From the NCBI GenBank assembly GCA_958402795.1, contig CATXUX010000013.1, forward strand, positions 32,185 to 96,184: a stretch of DNA of 64,000 bases, written 5' to 3'. Shown here one piece after another: positions 27,869-37,260 of this stretch (position 1 is the stretch's first letter; each line of letters opens with the position of its first letter). The DNA is from an uncultured Lachnospiraceae bacterium. GTDB lineage: Bacteria > Bacillota > Clostridia > Lachnospirales > Lachnospiraceae. The position numbers and the translations under genes were made by a program. The notes beneath the pieces were generated by a model. It saw only the letters and a program-made list of their open reading frames with translations. It did not search any database and had not been told where the DNA came from.

Positions 27869-28348
27869 TCAGAAAAGCAATACAACAATTCCCGCCACAA
27901 CCGCGGCTCCTGCAATCCAGATCAAAGTCAGCATTCCCCGTTTTTTCAACACCTGTTTCCACGTCTGCACAAAGGGGATATCCTCCGTGCCGGGCAGTAC
28001 CCAGAATTTGCTGTGTCCCACCCACAGCCGGTCGATGACAATGCCGTCATACCAGTTCATGATCTCCAGAAACAGCAGTGCCTGAAAATAGGCGTTCTCA
28101 AAATCCCGTATTCCATTCCAGAAACCGATGATGAACAGCAGTGCCCCTAACATAACAAGGTAAAATATCGTCATGAAACGCTTGCGTCTCCTGCCCGTCG
28201 CCTCCCTGTCCGCCAGTCCGGTGGCATAGGCCCGCTCCTGCACCGGCTTTGGGTAAAAGAACAATCCGTTCACCGCTCCGCCGCGGACAGAAAAAGCTAC
28301 CATTCCTGTAAACAGGAGCAGATATAGAATGATTTGCAATACGATCAT
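27869..28348 (-). CDS. Polytopic membrane protein of unknown function
   Basis: 159 residues with four hydrophobic helices (residues 2-24, 58-78, about 85-100, 138-158). YFQALLFLEIMNWYDGIVID between helices 2 and 3 is distinctive. It overlaps the upstream hydrolase gene by 4 bp, so the two are co-translated. Family not recognised. Confidence 0.7.
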   Translation of the reverse strand: MIVLQIILYLLLFTGMVAFSVRGGAVNGLFFYPKPVQERAYATGLADREATGRRRKRFMTIFYLVMLGALLFIIGFWNGIRDFENAYFQALLFLEIMNWYDGIVIDRLWVGHSKFWVLPGTEDIPFVQTWKQVLKKRGMLTLIWIAGAAVVAGIVVLLF

Positions 28349-29172
28349 ATTCTCCCCTCACTTTCGTTTTTATGGCCGCTCAACACAGCGCCCGCGCCGC
28401 CATCGCAACAGCGTCGCACCTCATCGGTCCACTTTTGAGGATCGCAGACTAACAGCTCCTCATGCTGCATCTCATGACAACGGATATCCGGGTTTTTAAA
28501 GTGCTGATGGTAACGAGCTTCATACTGTTTTCCCATCTTCACGGCGTAAAAAATATGTACTGTGGTGCCGGGGACAGAAATCCCGTTCTCCAGCGGCGTC
28601 ACCAGATCGGAGTAGAACTGATTGAAAATACTTTCCTTCCGAACATACCTCATATCTGTCGAACCGACGCCAAACATCTTCAGCATCTGATCCATATACG
28701 CTCGTTCCTCCGGCGTCTTCTTCTCCAGCCGTTTCTGCATCCAGCCGGGCAGTCTCCCTTTCTGAAAGATGCTGTAAAGCACATTGGAAATCAGCTTCGC
28801 CTGAAACCATGCTGATACTTTGCCGCTCTGATCTAAATCAGAACTGCCCAGAATCCCATGGGCGATATCAATGACTCCGCGTTGGAGCATCAATCCGACA
28901 AAAGATCCGCCCAGAGAACAGCCATAAGCCGCCTGGATATGTCCTCCAAAGTTTGCCTTTATGTATTCCTCGATTTTCACTGTCTCCGTCAGCATATCCC
29001 GAAATACCGTCTGTTCCGTTTCATCAAACCCATCATAAGATACACAGATAACATGAAAATCTTGCTCCAGCAATGGGATCACTGTCCCAAAATTACGCTT
29101 CCAGTGACAGCATGTTCCCGGCAGCAAAAAAAATACAGGATTTTCCCGCTGTCCAAATGAATAAAACTTCAA
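28345..29172 (-). CDS. Alpha/beta hydrolase
   Basis: 275 residues. The oxyanion segment FFLLPGTCCHWK is near the start, and the nucleophile elbow is YGCSLGGSF (Ser in GxSxG). The acid is likely in the middle and the His in the C-terminal region (RCHEMQHEELL). Divergently transcribed from the methyltransferase at 29454, with shared operator-like palindromes between them. Confidence 0.82.
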   Translation of the reverse strand: MKFYSFGQRENPVFFLLPGTCCHWKRNFGTVIPLLEQDFHVICVSYDGFDETEQTVFRDMLTETVKIEEYIKANFGGHIQAAYGCSLGGSFVGLMLQRGVIDIAHGILGSSDLDQSGKVSAWFQAKLISNVLYSIFQKGRLPGWMQKRLEKKTPEERAYMDQMLKMFGVGSTDMRYVRKESIFNQFYSDLVTPLENGISVPGTTVHIFYAVKMGKQYEARYHQHFKNPDIRCHEMQHEELLVCDPQKWTDEVRRCCDGGAGAVLSGHKNESEGRI

Positions 29173-29203
29173 ATATATCGTCCTCCCCTCTTTTTTAAAG
29201 CAA

Positions 29204-29355
29204 GTTAGTTTTTTCTAACCTATGACTGCATTATAATACATAAATCCTTGTATTTCAAGGTTTTTCAAAATTCGGTGTGCCGGATTTGATCTGAAAAAAA
29301 GATTGCTATCGCTTTCTTTCCGTGTTATAATAGCAGAAAATTAGTTGTGGCTAAC
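29204..29355. promoter_or_regulatory. Divergent promoter region with two GTTAG-N6-CTAAC operators
   Basis: GTTAGTTTTTTCTAAC (29204-29219) and ATTAGTTGTGGCTAAC (29340-29355) are matching inverted repeats, one next to each divergent gene. A promoter TTGCTA (29303-29308), 17-bp spacer, TATAAT (29326-29331) points to the methyltransferase, with the second operator over its start. A TetR/MarR-type repressor is implied; a broken tetR lies at 30448. Confidence 0.6.
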
Positions 29356-29453
29356 TTTTGAGATATTCTTTCCCATGCAATTTATAAAAAAGGAAACACC
29401 ACGGGTGGCGATTGCTGTGACTTTTATATGTGTAAGAAGGGATCAAAGTAGAA

Positions 29454-30271
29454 TGAAAACGGAATGGGATGACAAGAAAAAAATCTTGCTGACCGGCGTA
29501 CCGGAAACGATGCTGCAAACAGTATTTGCCCGGGCGCAGGAGACAAAGAAACCAAACGGCAAGATCCGGGACGAAAAAGCTGTAGAACTGGTGGAGCAGA
29601 TAGACTACGACTTTACCCTGGCAGCCAAGGACAAAACGATGTCCAGCGGCGTCATCGCCCGCACGATCGTGTTAGACAAGCTGGTAACAGAATATTTACG
29701 AAAGCAGTCCGAAGCGGTTGTTATCAACCTTGCCTGCGGACTGGATACCCGGTGCTGCCGTATGAAGGGGTACAGCCACTGGTATAACCTTGATTTGCCG
29801 GAAACTATGGCAGTGCGCGCAAAGCTACTGCCGGAAGCCGGACAAATCTCGCAGATCGCCGCCTCGGCTATGGACGAAACATGGACAGCACAGGTGGAGA
29901 CAGAGAACAGGCCGGTACTGGTTGTCATCGAGGGCCTGACGATGTACCTGACAGAAGAACATGTAACGAAAATCTTCTCCATTCTGGCGACTCATTTTCC
30001 CGGCTGTACGGTATTGGTGGAGACCATGAATCCCATGATGGTAAAAAACGTCAGGGAAAAGTCCATTGAAGGCAGTCATGCCAGATTTACGTGGGGTTGC
30101 AGGGACGGCAAGGCTCTGGAAGCACTGTTGCCGGGATTCTCTCTTATTGAAGAACATAGCCTCACAGAGGGTATGGCCGATATACTGCCTGTATATCATC
30201 TGCTGGGTAAAATTGGTTTTATCCGCAATCTCTCCAATAAGATTATTGTTTTGAAAACAAATCCGCAATGA
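29454..30271 (+). CDS. Class I SAM-dependent O-methyltransferase (TcmP/LCM-like)
   Basis: 272 residues from the ATG at 29454; the frame extends upstream to 29345 without a ribosome site. SAM-binding motif VVINLACGLDTRC, then YNLDLPE and VVIEGLTMYLTEE, as in the leucine-carboxyl-methyltransferase/TcmP group that methylates small molecules or carboxyl termini. Likely repressed through the upstream palindromes. Confidence 0.85.
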
Positions 30272-30353
30272 CACCTAAACTCCGCAATTTCTTTTCCTCG
30301 GCTTCTTTCCAGGGCCGCCATTTTCTTTCTTCTTTGGCTTTGTTGTAAGCCAT
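30243..30353 (-). pseudogene. Remnant of an integrative-element gene
   Basis: ATG at 30353 with GGAGG upstream. The frame begins MAYNKAKEERKWRPWKEAEE, the start of a small conserved sigma-factor-like gene of Tn916-type and related conjugative elements, then runs into the 3' end of the methyltransferase gene and stops after 36 codons. A scar of a lost element. Confidence 0.5.
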
Positions 30354-30447
30354 ATTTGTTTCCTCCAATCAATCTGATTTTTTGAAAATTCAGATTGGTC
30401 GGGGGAGATGCGTCGTCTGCGTCTTAGCGTCTGGCTCTTTGATGATT

Positions 30448-30800
30448 TTAAAATGCTGTCAATATAGCTCCGTCAATGATTGCTACAATCATTCTCTGGA
30501 ACAGCGCATCCGCCTGCTCTCTGCTAATATTAAGATACTGATATATTTTATCTATCAAAACGGCATTTCCCCTGTCTGTTAAGATTGAATCAAACCCACC
30601 TCGGCAACCGTTTTTGCTTTCACCCATATAGACAAAACGAAATAGATTAGGTGTGTCAAATGCCAGATTGATATACGCGTAACCGATTTGCCAAAATGCT
30701 TCTATGCAATTTACTGAAGTAGTATTCACTGTGGAATATCCACCACGGATAAAAATATCTAATGCTACTGCGAGTATTTTTTCTTTTGTACTTTCCCGAC
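30448..30800 (-). pseudogene. TetR/AcrR regulator with internal deletion
   Basis: The minus-strand frame begins with a TetR helix-turn-helix start (ESTKEKILAVALDIFIRGGY) and jumps directly to the C-terminal ligand domain (AFWQIGYAYINLAFDTPNLF), ending early. The recognition helix is gone, and there is no clear start codon. Might once have governed the operators at 29.2-29.36 kb. Confidence 0.6.
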
Positions 30801-30837
30801 AACTAGGAAACTGTTATTCTCTATAAGAACTCATCTC

Positions 30838-31482
30838 TCAGACTTTTTCATCAAGCGGTGTCTTGCATCCCCATGATGCAGCCGCCTTCCGAAACACCTG
30901 CTTCCCAAGAGTTTGAAATACCAACTGCATAATCAAACGCATAGGTAGTGAAAAATATTCCGGTCCGGTAAATTTTTTTGCTTCTTCACGGAAGAACCCG
31001 TCTCCCTCCGCAAACAATTCTCCCATTGCCTGATAGGGTTTTGTGATCTGTTCCTGCTTCTCTTCATCTAATAGACGGATTCCGAAATTATCTCCTTTAA
31101 CCAGACAGCCGCCATAGCGGACCCCCAGATAATCCGGCAGCTTCGTCAGAAATTCTTCACCACATCGAAGCTGACACCCCTCCGCAAAACCGCTCTGAAG
31201 AAGGAATGAAATTCTTGTATGCTCATTCTTTTTCGGCAGAGTTTCCAGAAATTCCAAAAGAAGTCCGGGTATACATTCCACATACAATGGAAGCGCAATC
31301 AGTATTTCCTCGTTCTTTATATAAGCGTCCCGAATTATTCCCCATGATTTACGATTGGAAACAGCGTATATTTCAAAAGAAGCACCTTTTTCTGACAAAC
31401 CCTCTGCAAAAGAAACAATAATTTTCTCCGTGTTGCTGTATTTTTGCACACGCGGACTTCCATTAATGATTACAACATGCAT
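30838..31482 (-). CDS. Flavodoxin-like NAD(P)H-dependent FMN reductase
   Basis: 214 residues. The phosphate loop IINGSPRVQKYSNTE at the N-terminus and ILIALPLYVECIPG are NADPH-FMN reductase features. The C-terminus is longer than the core fold and helical. It overlaps the upstream flavoprotein gene by 13 bp. Confidence 0.8.
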   Translation of the reverse strand: MHVVIINGSPRVQKYSNTEKIIVSFAEGLSEKGASFEIYAVSNRKSWGIIRDAYIKNEEILIALPLYVECIPGLLLEFLETLPKKNEHTRISFLLQSGFAEGCQLRCGEEFLTKLPDYLGVRYGGCLVKGDNFGIRLLDEEKQEQITKPYQAMGELFAEGDGFFREEAKKFTGPEYFSLPMRLIMQLVFQTLGKQVFRKAAASWGCKTPLDEKV

Positions 31483-31982
31483 GAAACTGCCTCCTCCCTG
31501 TTTTCTGCCGGGAACACTCCCAAAGACCGGCTTCCAAAATTAAGCGCCGTGCGCCCACACCACCGTTCCAGATAAGCCTGATCTCCATTCCCAGTATAAA
31601 TAATCCCGATATCCGGCTGATGGTCATAACGCATAACATGACGCATCTGCCCGTCCTTGATTTTCAGATACATTGTGACAAGAGGCATCACTCTGTCTAC
31701 AATGTTTTTAGTCTGATAGGAAACAAATCCAAAGTGTGTATCCGAGATTAACCAAACCTGATCAGCCTTACTCATCTTTTTCAAAACCGGCTCATAATCA
31801 TCCTTGATGACACATATCCCCGGGGTTTTCAGCCAGCAATTATTACAGCCGATACAATGAGAAATATGCATCTCTGTGGTGTCAATCAATTGAATTTCGG
31901 CGGGATTTCCACCACTGTGAAACAATTCTTCAGCAAATTGCTTTCCTATATGTTCCTGCGTTGTATCAATCATTAAAATCAT
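31470..31982 (-). CDS. Flavodoxin-like oxidoreductase with CxxC motif
   Basis: 170 residues. The segment ISHCIGCNNCWLKTPGICVIKDD is typical of iron-sulfur or disulfide-bearing NADPH-dependent FMN reductases. The normal N-terminal GSPR phosphate loop is replaced by MIDTTQEHIG, so flavin binding may be weakened. Probably works with the overlapping reductase. Confidence 0.75.
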   Translation of the reverse strand: MILMIDTTQEHIGKQFAEELFHSGGNPAEIQLIDTTEMHISHCIGCNNCWLKTPGICVIKDDYEPVLKKMSKADQVWLISDTHFGFVSYQTKNIVDRVMPLVTMYLKIKDGQMRHVMRYDHQPDIGIIYTGNGDQAYLERWCGRTALNFGSRSLGVFPAENREEAVSCML

Positions 31983-32029
31983 TCTATATCTCCTCGTGTT
32001 TTCTAAAAATTTCCAAGCGTATTACCAAT

Positions 32030-32125
32030 TTATTTAACTTTTTTACTCATAAGAGTACAACTGATTGCTACAAATAAACTCATGAAAATCCACGGAAAGG
32101 CCGCTCCCATAAAATCAATCACCAT
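32030..32125 (-). CDS. 31-residue single-helix membrane peptide
   Basis: ATG at 32125, strong AAGGAGG site 8 bp upstream. Sequence MVIDFMGAAFPWIFMSLFVA with a Lys-rich end (MSKKVK). It follows the DUF3021 gene on the same strand. Good ribosome site and position argue for a real gene, perhaps a regulator of the membrane protein. Confidence 0.55.
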   Translation of the reverse strand: MVIDFMGAAFPWIFMSLFVAISCTLMSKKVK

Positions 32126-32168
32126 ACTTTATACCTCCTTCAGCATCCCCAAAAACCATTCCCGATTT

Positions 32169-32621
32169 TCACTTACTTTCATTCTCTGCCTGCTTTTGCA
32201 GTTCTGCCAGTGCCTGATTCATTTTCATGGAGTCCATAGAGTCCTTAAACCATGCAAAGATATACACCAGTAGAAAAATGGCCAATACACTTCCAGCGAT
32301 CGTCAGCACAACGGATATTCTTGTGGTGTCTATCAACGTGCTGTGAAAGGCACATCCTAAGACAATAGCTTCTATAAGTAAAAATTCCAACACAATCCGA
32401 AAGAGCAGTTCCTTTGGTTTCAGTTCCCGTCTGGAATAGGTCACAAAGGTAGGCAGCACGCAAAGGAATGCATACTCCACCGGCGCCAGAATTGCATCAT
32501 AACCAAATCTGGCATCTCCGTCAAAAGCAGAACCAATAAAAGCAATCGCAAGCAGGATCAATGTGGTAAGCATGAAAAACAGAATGAGTTTATTGATCAG
32601 AAACTGTTTAAATTCCATCAT
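32169..32621 (-). CDS. DUF3021-type four-helix membrane protein
   Basis: 150 residues with four membrane helices (about 12-34, 44-61, 76-94, 103-125) and a charged coiled tail. DUF3021 proteins are encoded beside LytTR regulators and modulate them. Its start overlaps the LytTR gene by 14 bp, fitting the known pair. Confidence 0.82.
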   Translation of the reverse strand: MMEFKQFLINKLILFFMLTTLILLAIAFIGSAFDGDARFGYDAILAPVEYAFLCVLPTFVTYSRRELKPKELLFRIVLEFLLIEAIVLGCAFHSTLIDTTRISVVLTIAGSVLAIFLLVYIFAWFKDSMDSMKMNQALAELQKQAENESK

Positions 32622-33072
32622 TTTCTTTTTCTCCTTTCAGGGCAGACTTAAACGCCTTCATATAATTTCTTGAAATAATCACTTTCTCTCCGGACTTCAA
32701 CAGAATCGTGAATCTTCCGTTAAAAGCAGGCTGTATGGACTGAATCTTCATCAGATTCACCAACATGGATTTCGATATTCGCTGAAACCGTTTTGGTTTC
32801 AGCAGCTTCTCAAGTTCATAAAGACGATAGGAAGTCTCATAGACATTCTTCTGTGTATAAAGATATGTCCTTCCATCTACCGATTCTATATAGTACAGAT
32901 CAAGAACCGCGATTTCATATTGCGCCCCATTCATCCTGCCGGAAAGCATTCCCTGTCTTGACCGGACAAATTCTGCAATCTCCCGGATTTCTTCCCGAAT
33001 TTCATGGCAGCGGATCAATACCATTTCTGCCTTTTCTTTCTCAATCTGCTCAATTTCAACGTTCATATTCAT
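32608..33072 (-). CDS. LytTR DNA-binding regulator
   Basis: 154 residues. N-terminal short region, then a full LytTR domain (residues about 55-148): DLYYIESVDGRTYLYTQK and FQRISKSMLVNLMKIQSIQP. No receiver domain. Forms the LytTR-DUF3021 pair, in which the membrane protein probably holds the regulator inactive. Confidence 0.88.
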   Translation of the reverse strand: MNMNVEIEQIEKEKAEMVLIRCHEIREEIREIAEFVRSRQGMLSGRMNGAQYEIAVLDLYYIESVDGRTYLYTQKNVYETSYRLYELEKLLKPKRFQRISKSMLVNLMKIQSIQPAFNGRFTILLKSGEKVIISRNYMKAFKSALKGEKENDGI

Positions 33073-33126
33073 TCCCGCAGGCTGTTTTTCCGGTTTGCGG
33101 ACTGCTCTGCGCTCCTGCAGTCCTTT

Positions 33127-34500
33127 TCAATAGATCTCCTGAACGGAAAACCCGCTTTCTCCTTTCAAATAGCAATCAAAAAAATCTAGCACGATGGAAT
33201 TGACGATCATCATCGTTTCTTTTTTATCCCGTTCACCGCTGCCAAGCATCTTTCCGATAAAGGGAGAGAGCAAAGGCAAATCTGTAAAATCCATGTGCTT
33301 CGTATCACGGAGTATGACAGAAAATCCTGTCCTTGCATATTTCATTACTTTGGTATTGGGATAATCCTCCTCATCTGCCAGATAATCCTGCAGTTGATTT
33401 CGTGTTTCCCAGTTCACAAATTCAAGAATCGGCAATTCGTAGGGCTGATCGCTGATGACAAATTGTCCATTCTCAACGTCCACATACTCAGCGAGCATGG
33501 TTCCATCCAGATCAATGACTGCCGATACATCGTTCCTTCCCCGCCCAAGTGCAGCACTGGCAGCGCCGCCCATAGAATGTCCCATCAGTCCGACAGACTG
33601 CATATCAATATTATCCAAAACAGACATCATGCTGCTGCGTTTTTCCTCTGACAGAAACCATACGTCACTCATTTCTCCCGTTGCCTTTGCTGTTTCAATC
33701 GCATCCAGAACAAACCCTATATCTGCTGTGCGAAGCTCCATCCAATCCTGATACAGAGACAGCTTTTCTTCTGCGTTGGCATTGGGGTCTGTGCTGTTTC
33801 CGATTTCCATAACGCTCCTGATAAACCCCTGATCAACCAAAATCATGTTCCCCGCTGTATCCTGTGTAAATAAAGAATGGTGGGGATGATCCATGGAAAC
33901 CACCACGTAACCGTTACTCGCAAGTTCCATATAGGTAGAAGTATTACTTTGATAGTATCCAAACGCCCCATGTGAAAACACTACCAATGGCAGACTGTCC
34001 GATATTCCTTCTGCCGTTTCCGGATAATAAATGTATACCGGCACTTCCCTGAAACTTCCATCCTGTTCAAAAGGATCTGTCCTTGAGCGATCCACCAGGA
34101 TGGCTGATGTTTCCTGCACCTTGTATTCCCCTGTGACCGGCAGTCCGTTATATCCGGTAAAAACAAATGCCGGGACTAAAAAAATACCAGCTAGCACAAT
34201 ACTGCAAAAACCGGAAACAATCGTACTGCCTATTGTCTTTTCCCCGTCTGATTTTTTTCTTTTTATCAACACCGCTGATACGGCAATCAGAAGAAGAACA
34301 ATAAGCCAGCATAAAATTGGTACAAACCGCCATTTTTGTGCCGCCGGATATGCAAGGGCGGTTATTACGATCACGATCTGTATCATCCGTGTAATCATCC
34401 GGTTTTTACGCCATTTTTGTTTTTCCTTCTCTTTCAGGCATGTTCTAAGTATAAGGGCTGCCTCAGTAATAATCATTAAAATCAACAAAATGAAACCCAT
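33127..34500 (-). CDS. Membrane-anchored alpha/beta hydrolase (PAF-acetylhydrolase-like)
   Basis: About 457 residues from the ATG at 34500. Residues 1-120 hold three or four membrane helices; then an extracytoplasmic hydrolase with the oxyanion strand LPLVVFSHGAFGY and nucleophile elbow GLMGHSMGGAAS. DYLDGTML and the His in DTKHMDF complete the likely triad. Hydrolases of this build act on lipids or esters outside the membrane. The longer frame to 34632 has no ribosome site. Confidence 0.82.
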   Translation of the reverse strand: MGFILLILMIITEAALILRTCLKEKEKQKWRKNRMITRMIQIVIVITALAYPAAQKWRFVPILCWLIVLLLIAVSAVLIKRKKSDGEKTIGSTIVSGFCSIVLAGIFLVPAFVFTGYNGLPVTGEYKVQETSAILVDRSRTDPFEQDGSFREVPVYIYYPETAEGISDSLPLVVFSHGAFGYYQSNTSTYMELASNGYVVVSMDHPHHSLFTQDTAGNMILVDQGFIRSVMEIGNSTDPNANAEEKLSLYQDWMELRTADIGFVLDAIETAKATGEMSDVWFLSEEKRSSMMSVLDNIDMQSVGLMGHSMGGAASAALGRGRNDVSAVIDLDGTMLAEYVDVENGQFVISDQPYELPILEFVNWETRNQLQDYLADEEDYPNTKVMKYARTGFSVILRDTKHMDFTDLPLLSPFIGKMLGSGERDKKETMMIVNSIVLDFFDCYLKGESGFSVQEIY

Positions 34501-34643
34501 AGTATTCAGCCTTCCTTCCTGTAAAATATGGTGACATTTTACTACTTTTCCCCATTTTTTCAATACACCGGAAGGTAAGATACATTTTAAAGCAATAAGA
34601 TGCAAAATCTCCGCGGGCCACTGCCTCTCCACTGCGCATTTCC

Positions 34644-35429
34644 TTATTGCCTTGCCACAGTCTTATTCCTTATCAACACGGCAATCGGCGTGATGACCAG
34701 ATACAGAACGGTCAGAATCACAAAGAATCCTATGTCCGCATCCAGAAACACATAAAGAATATTAAAACCAAAGTGCAGCAGAACCGAGTAGAGCAGATTG
34801 TTATGCCGTTCCAGAAAAATATTCATCAATACAGTGATAGATGTGATCACAACAATATTTGAAATGATATAAGGGATTGCCCTCCAGTCGGTAAAATCCG
34901 AATCTACCACCCACAACAAAGTATGCCAGAAGCACCACACCAATCCCTGACAAACAGAGGATTTGAGAAAACTGTACTTCCTGTTAAATTCCTCCCGCAT
35001 AAATCCACGCCATCCTAATTCTTCCCCTGTCGGTCCCGAAGTCAGGGAAAGAAAAATACTGAGCGGCAACGCTGTTGTTCCCGGATCGATGTAGGACAGC
35101 ATCGGTTTTCCAGTCATAACAGAAAAGATAAACAGCGACAATACACTGATACCAAAGGTAAGTGCAAAGGAAAATATCAGAGGAAACAACTTTACTTTGC
35201 CGGGAAAACACCGTTTCACAAAAGCTGTCCTTGTTTCATCGGGTCTGTAATGTCTCCATCCTATGAAAAGCAGGTATGTCGGAGACCATGCAATAAGGTT
35301 ACGAACAATCCACATAATAATGGGCGGCGCATGAAAGACAAGGCTCGCCGAGCCAGCCACAAAAATAATAAGTATCCAGACAAGGACATAGGAACTGATG
35401 ATATATTTTTTCAGATAATTTGTTCTCAT
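34644..35429 (-). CDS. CPBP-family intramembrane metalloprotease
   Basis: About 261 residues from the ATG at 35429 (AAGGAGC upstream), with seven or eight membrane helices. The family motifs EExxxR (TGEELGWRGFMREE) and FWHTLLWV are intact. It follows the XRE-DUF4097 gene without a gap and may be its target. CPBP proteins process prenylated or bacteriocin-related substrates in some systems. Confidence 0.87.
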   Translation of the reverse strand: MRTNYLKKYIISSYVLVWILIIFVAGSASLVFHAPPIIMWIVRNLIAWSPTYLLFIGWRHYRPDETRTAFVKRCFPGKVKLFPLIFSFALTFGISVLSLFIFSVMTGKPMLSYIDPGTTALPLSIFLSLTSGPTGEELGWRGFMREEFNRKYSFLKSSVCQGLVWCFWHTLLWVVDSDFTDWRAIPYIISNIVVITSITVLMNIFLERHNNLLYSVLLHFGFNILYVFLDADIGFFVILTVLYLVITPIAVLIRNKTVARQ

Positions 35430-35433
35430 CCCA

Positions 35434-36321
35434 TTAGCTCCTTTCCCTGTCCGTGCAGATGACAAGCTCACTCTTAATACCGTTCAGTTCGATCATATTC
35501 TCTGCATCGGGCGTATCAAACCGTTCGGCTTGCCGTCCGCCTTTCTCATAAGAGATACTTGTTCCAATCCCCTTTGTAACAGCAGTAAAAACAGCATCCT
35601 CCGGAACATGGATTTTTGAGGTTGCCGACACTTGATTGATTGCAATTTCTCCCTTTAAAGAATGGCAGACCACATCCATATCAAGATTGCAGTTTATCTC
35701 TACCGTACCACCAACATCTTCCAAAATGACGCTCGGAGTCTTTATATCAAGCTCAATACTGTCACACTCCAAAGAACAGATTTCTACGGTTTCCGCATTG
35801 ACGGCACATTCAATTTTCCCGATATAGGGCGAGGGAATTTGAACGAAGATACTGACCGCTTCCTTTGCCGTCGCTTCGGATACGCCATTTTTGCGGTTTA
35901 CATCCACATCAATCCTTTTTCGGATGTCATCAATCTTGACCTTGAAATCATTCCGGAGCGTGGAGAGGGTATTAGATGCCAGACGGACACGGATTTTCTC
36001 GCCCTCATATCCCGATAACAGGAATTGCTTTGCTCCGCCAAACTTCATGTCATAGCGTTTCGGCTCGTCAATATCGTACTCCGTGATACTCTCATAAAGA
36101 TAGTCTGTTGGCTTTTTCTCTCCTCTTTCATTAGAGAACAGCTCATCAATGGAAATGTCAAACAGTGCGGAGATTGCCATGATATTTTCAATGTCGGGAA
36201 TGCCCGCATCCGTTTCCCACTTCGTAACCGCCTGTCTGGATACGCCAAGTTTCTCTGCCAACTGTTCCTGCGACATTCCTGTCTGCTTGCGGATGGATTT
36301 CAATTTTTCTGCAAATGTCAT
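35434..36321 (-). CDS. XRE regulator with DUF4097 adhesin-like beta domain
   Basis: About 295 residues. N-terminal helix-turn-helix SQEQLAEKLGVSRQAVTKWE (residues 15-35), then a DUF4097-type beta-solenoid (residues about 95-295) with NCNLDMDVVCHSLKGEIAIN. The start at 36321 sits properly behind AAGGAGGTC. Probably controls itself and the CPBP gene. Confidence 0.87.
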   Translation of the reverse strand: MTFAEKLKSIRKQTGMSQEQLAEKLGVSRQAVTKWETDAGIPDIENIMAISALFDISIDELFSNERGEKKPTDYLYESITEYDIDEPKRYDMKFGGAKQFLLSGYEGEKIRVRLASNTLSTLRNDFKVKIDDIRKRIDVDVNRKNGVSEATAKEAVSIFVQIPSPYIGKIECAVNAETVEICSLECDSIELDIKTPSVILEDVGGTVEINCNLDMDVVCHSLKGEIAINQVSATSKIHVPEDAVFTAVTKGIGTSISYEKGGRQAERFDTPDAENMIELNGIKSELVICTDRERS

Positions 36322-36474
36322 GTTCATGACCTCCTTATTTTGTTTTGCTATGCCCAGTATAGGAAAACGTATTTTGCATTACAAGCAAGCAGAGATTACA
36401 TATCAACTTTTCCTGCTACTTTGCGTGGCATTTTTCATATTTATCATTATTTTTATGGAAAACACACTTTATAG

Positions 36475-36485
36475 ACTGTCAACAA
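36475..36485 (+). repeat. Possible right end of an older element (GACTGTCAACA)
   Basis: The sequence ends TCAACA, like the right end of the large element (TTTCAACA at 61049), and is followed after AAAAT by a degraded copy of the ppdK 3' end. Suggests a further, older insertion on the left. Short match, so uncertain. Confidence 0.35.
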
Positions 36486-36502
36486 AAATTGCACCCGGTG
36501 TA

Positions 36503-36598
36503 CTATTTCTGTACGATAGATGCCTGTGCAGTCTCGGATACCTGAGAATACATTTGCTCATAAACATTTATAGTCTGCTGTACTGTATCAAACTTCAT
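36503..36598 (-). CDS. 31-residue ORF whose 3' end mimics the ppdK 3' end
   Basis: ATG at 36598 overlaps the stop of the nucleotidyltransferase remnant, and the frame ends ETAQASIVQK-stop. PpdK ends AAAQAAIAQK-stop. At DNA level about 40 bp around the stop are alike, including the bases past the stop (ACACCGGGTGCA against ACACTGGGTGCG), followed on the minus strand by TGTTGA, the inner sequence of the element right end. The N-terminal 20 codons are unrelated to ppdK. Best read as a captured or copied attachment site fused to a cassette gene; whether it is translated is unknown. Confidence 0.55.
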   Translation of the reverse strand: MKFDTVQQTINVYEQMYSQVSETAQASIVQK

Positions 36599-36784
36599 AT
36601 AACAACACCCCTTTTTTTACTACTTCATTTTCTATCGAAGGAATATTTATTCGTTTCTCAAATCGGCTTTCCGTTCCAACAATAATATCTACCGGACGAT
36701 TTTTTATTTTCCGTATTGAACGATATGCCCGTGTTGTTAAATCCTTTAAATCCTGCCTTTTATCATCAACTATAATTTGCTTCT
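36588..36784 (-). pseudogene. MNT-type nucleotidyltransferase, 3' fragment
   Basis: Nearly identical over about 190 bp to codons of the intact gene at 38903-39265 (RPVDIIVGTESRF region to KKGVLLYE). The 5' half, with the catalytic GS...D.D, is absent; at 36785 the sequence switches to a DUF1016 remnant. Confidence 0.8.
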
Positions 36785-37190
36785 TGTGGCAAGGTCAATT
36801 CAACCAACGCCTCATCACTATCCTTGCAAAGCAGGATTCCAACAGTCGGATTTTCTTCATCCGTTTTTACATATCTGTCATAAAATTTTTTTCGTGGAAA
36901 GTAAAGCGTTTCTGGCGTGCTTCAAATAAGAATCCCTTCCCTAATTTCAAAAGAAAATTTTGCAATTTTCCAATAATTGCACTTTCTAAATCACTTTCCT
37001 GATAGGTACTTTACTTTTGTCTAATCCAAGAAATTCTAATATAAAAGGCGATTTTAATACGTTCTGCGGCCTATAATGTGACCATGAGAGTTTAAATGAA
37101 GGATTACTATCCTTAAATTGTGCAGACAGTGTCTGCACAATTCACATCTATCTTACCATTAACAGTTCTATTCCTTTTACTTTCTGTTAA
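36785..37190 (-). pseudogene. YhcG/DUF1016 PDDEXK nuclease, deleted and frameshifted
   Basis: Minus-strand pieces spell KLSWSHYRPQN, PFILEFLGLDKSK, ESAIIGKLQNFLLKLGKG, FLFEARQKRFTFHEKNF and ENPTVGILLCKDSDEAL in the order found in DUF1016 nucleases. The catalytic core between HEKNF and the ENPTVG block is missing and the frame shifts. These nucleases occur in defence islands and restriction-type loci. Confidence 0.75.
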
Positions 37191-37260
37191 ATTTTATCAC
37201 GACCATTGCAGATTGTCATTCGTTTTTTACTATATAATTACAGATCGTCATTTCCCTATA

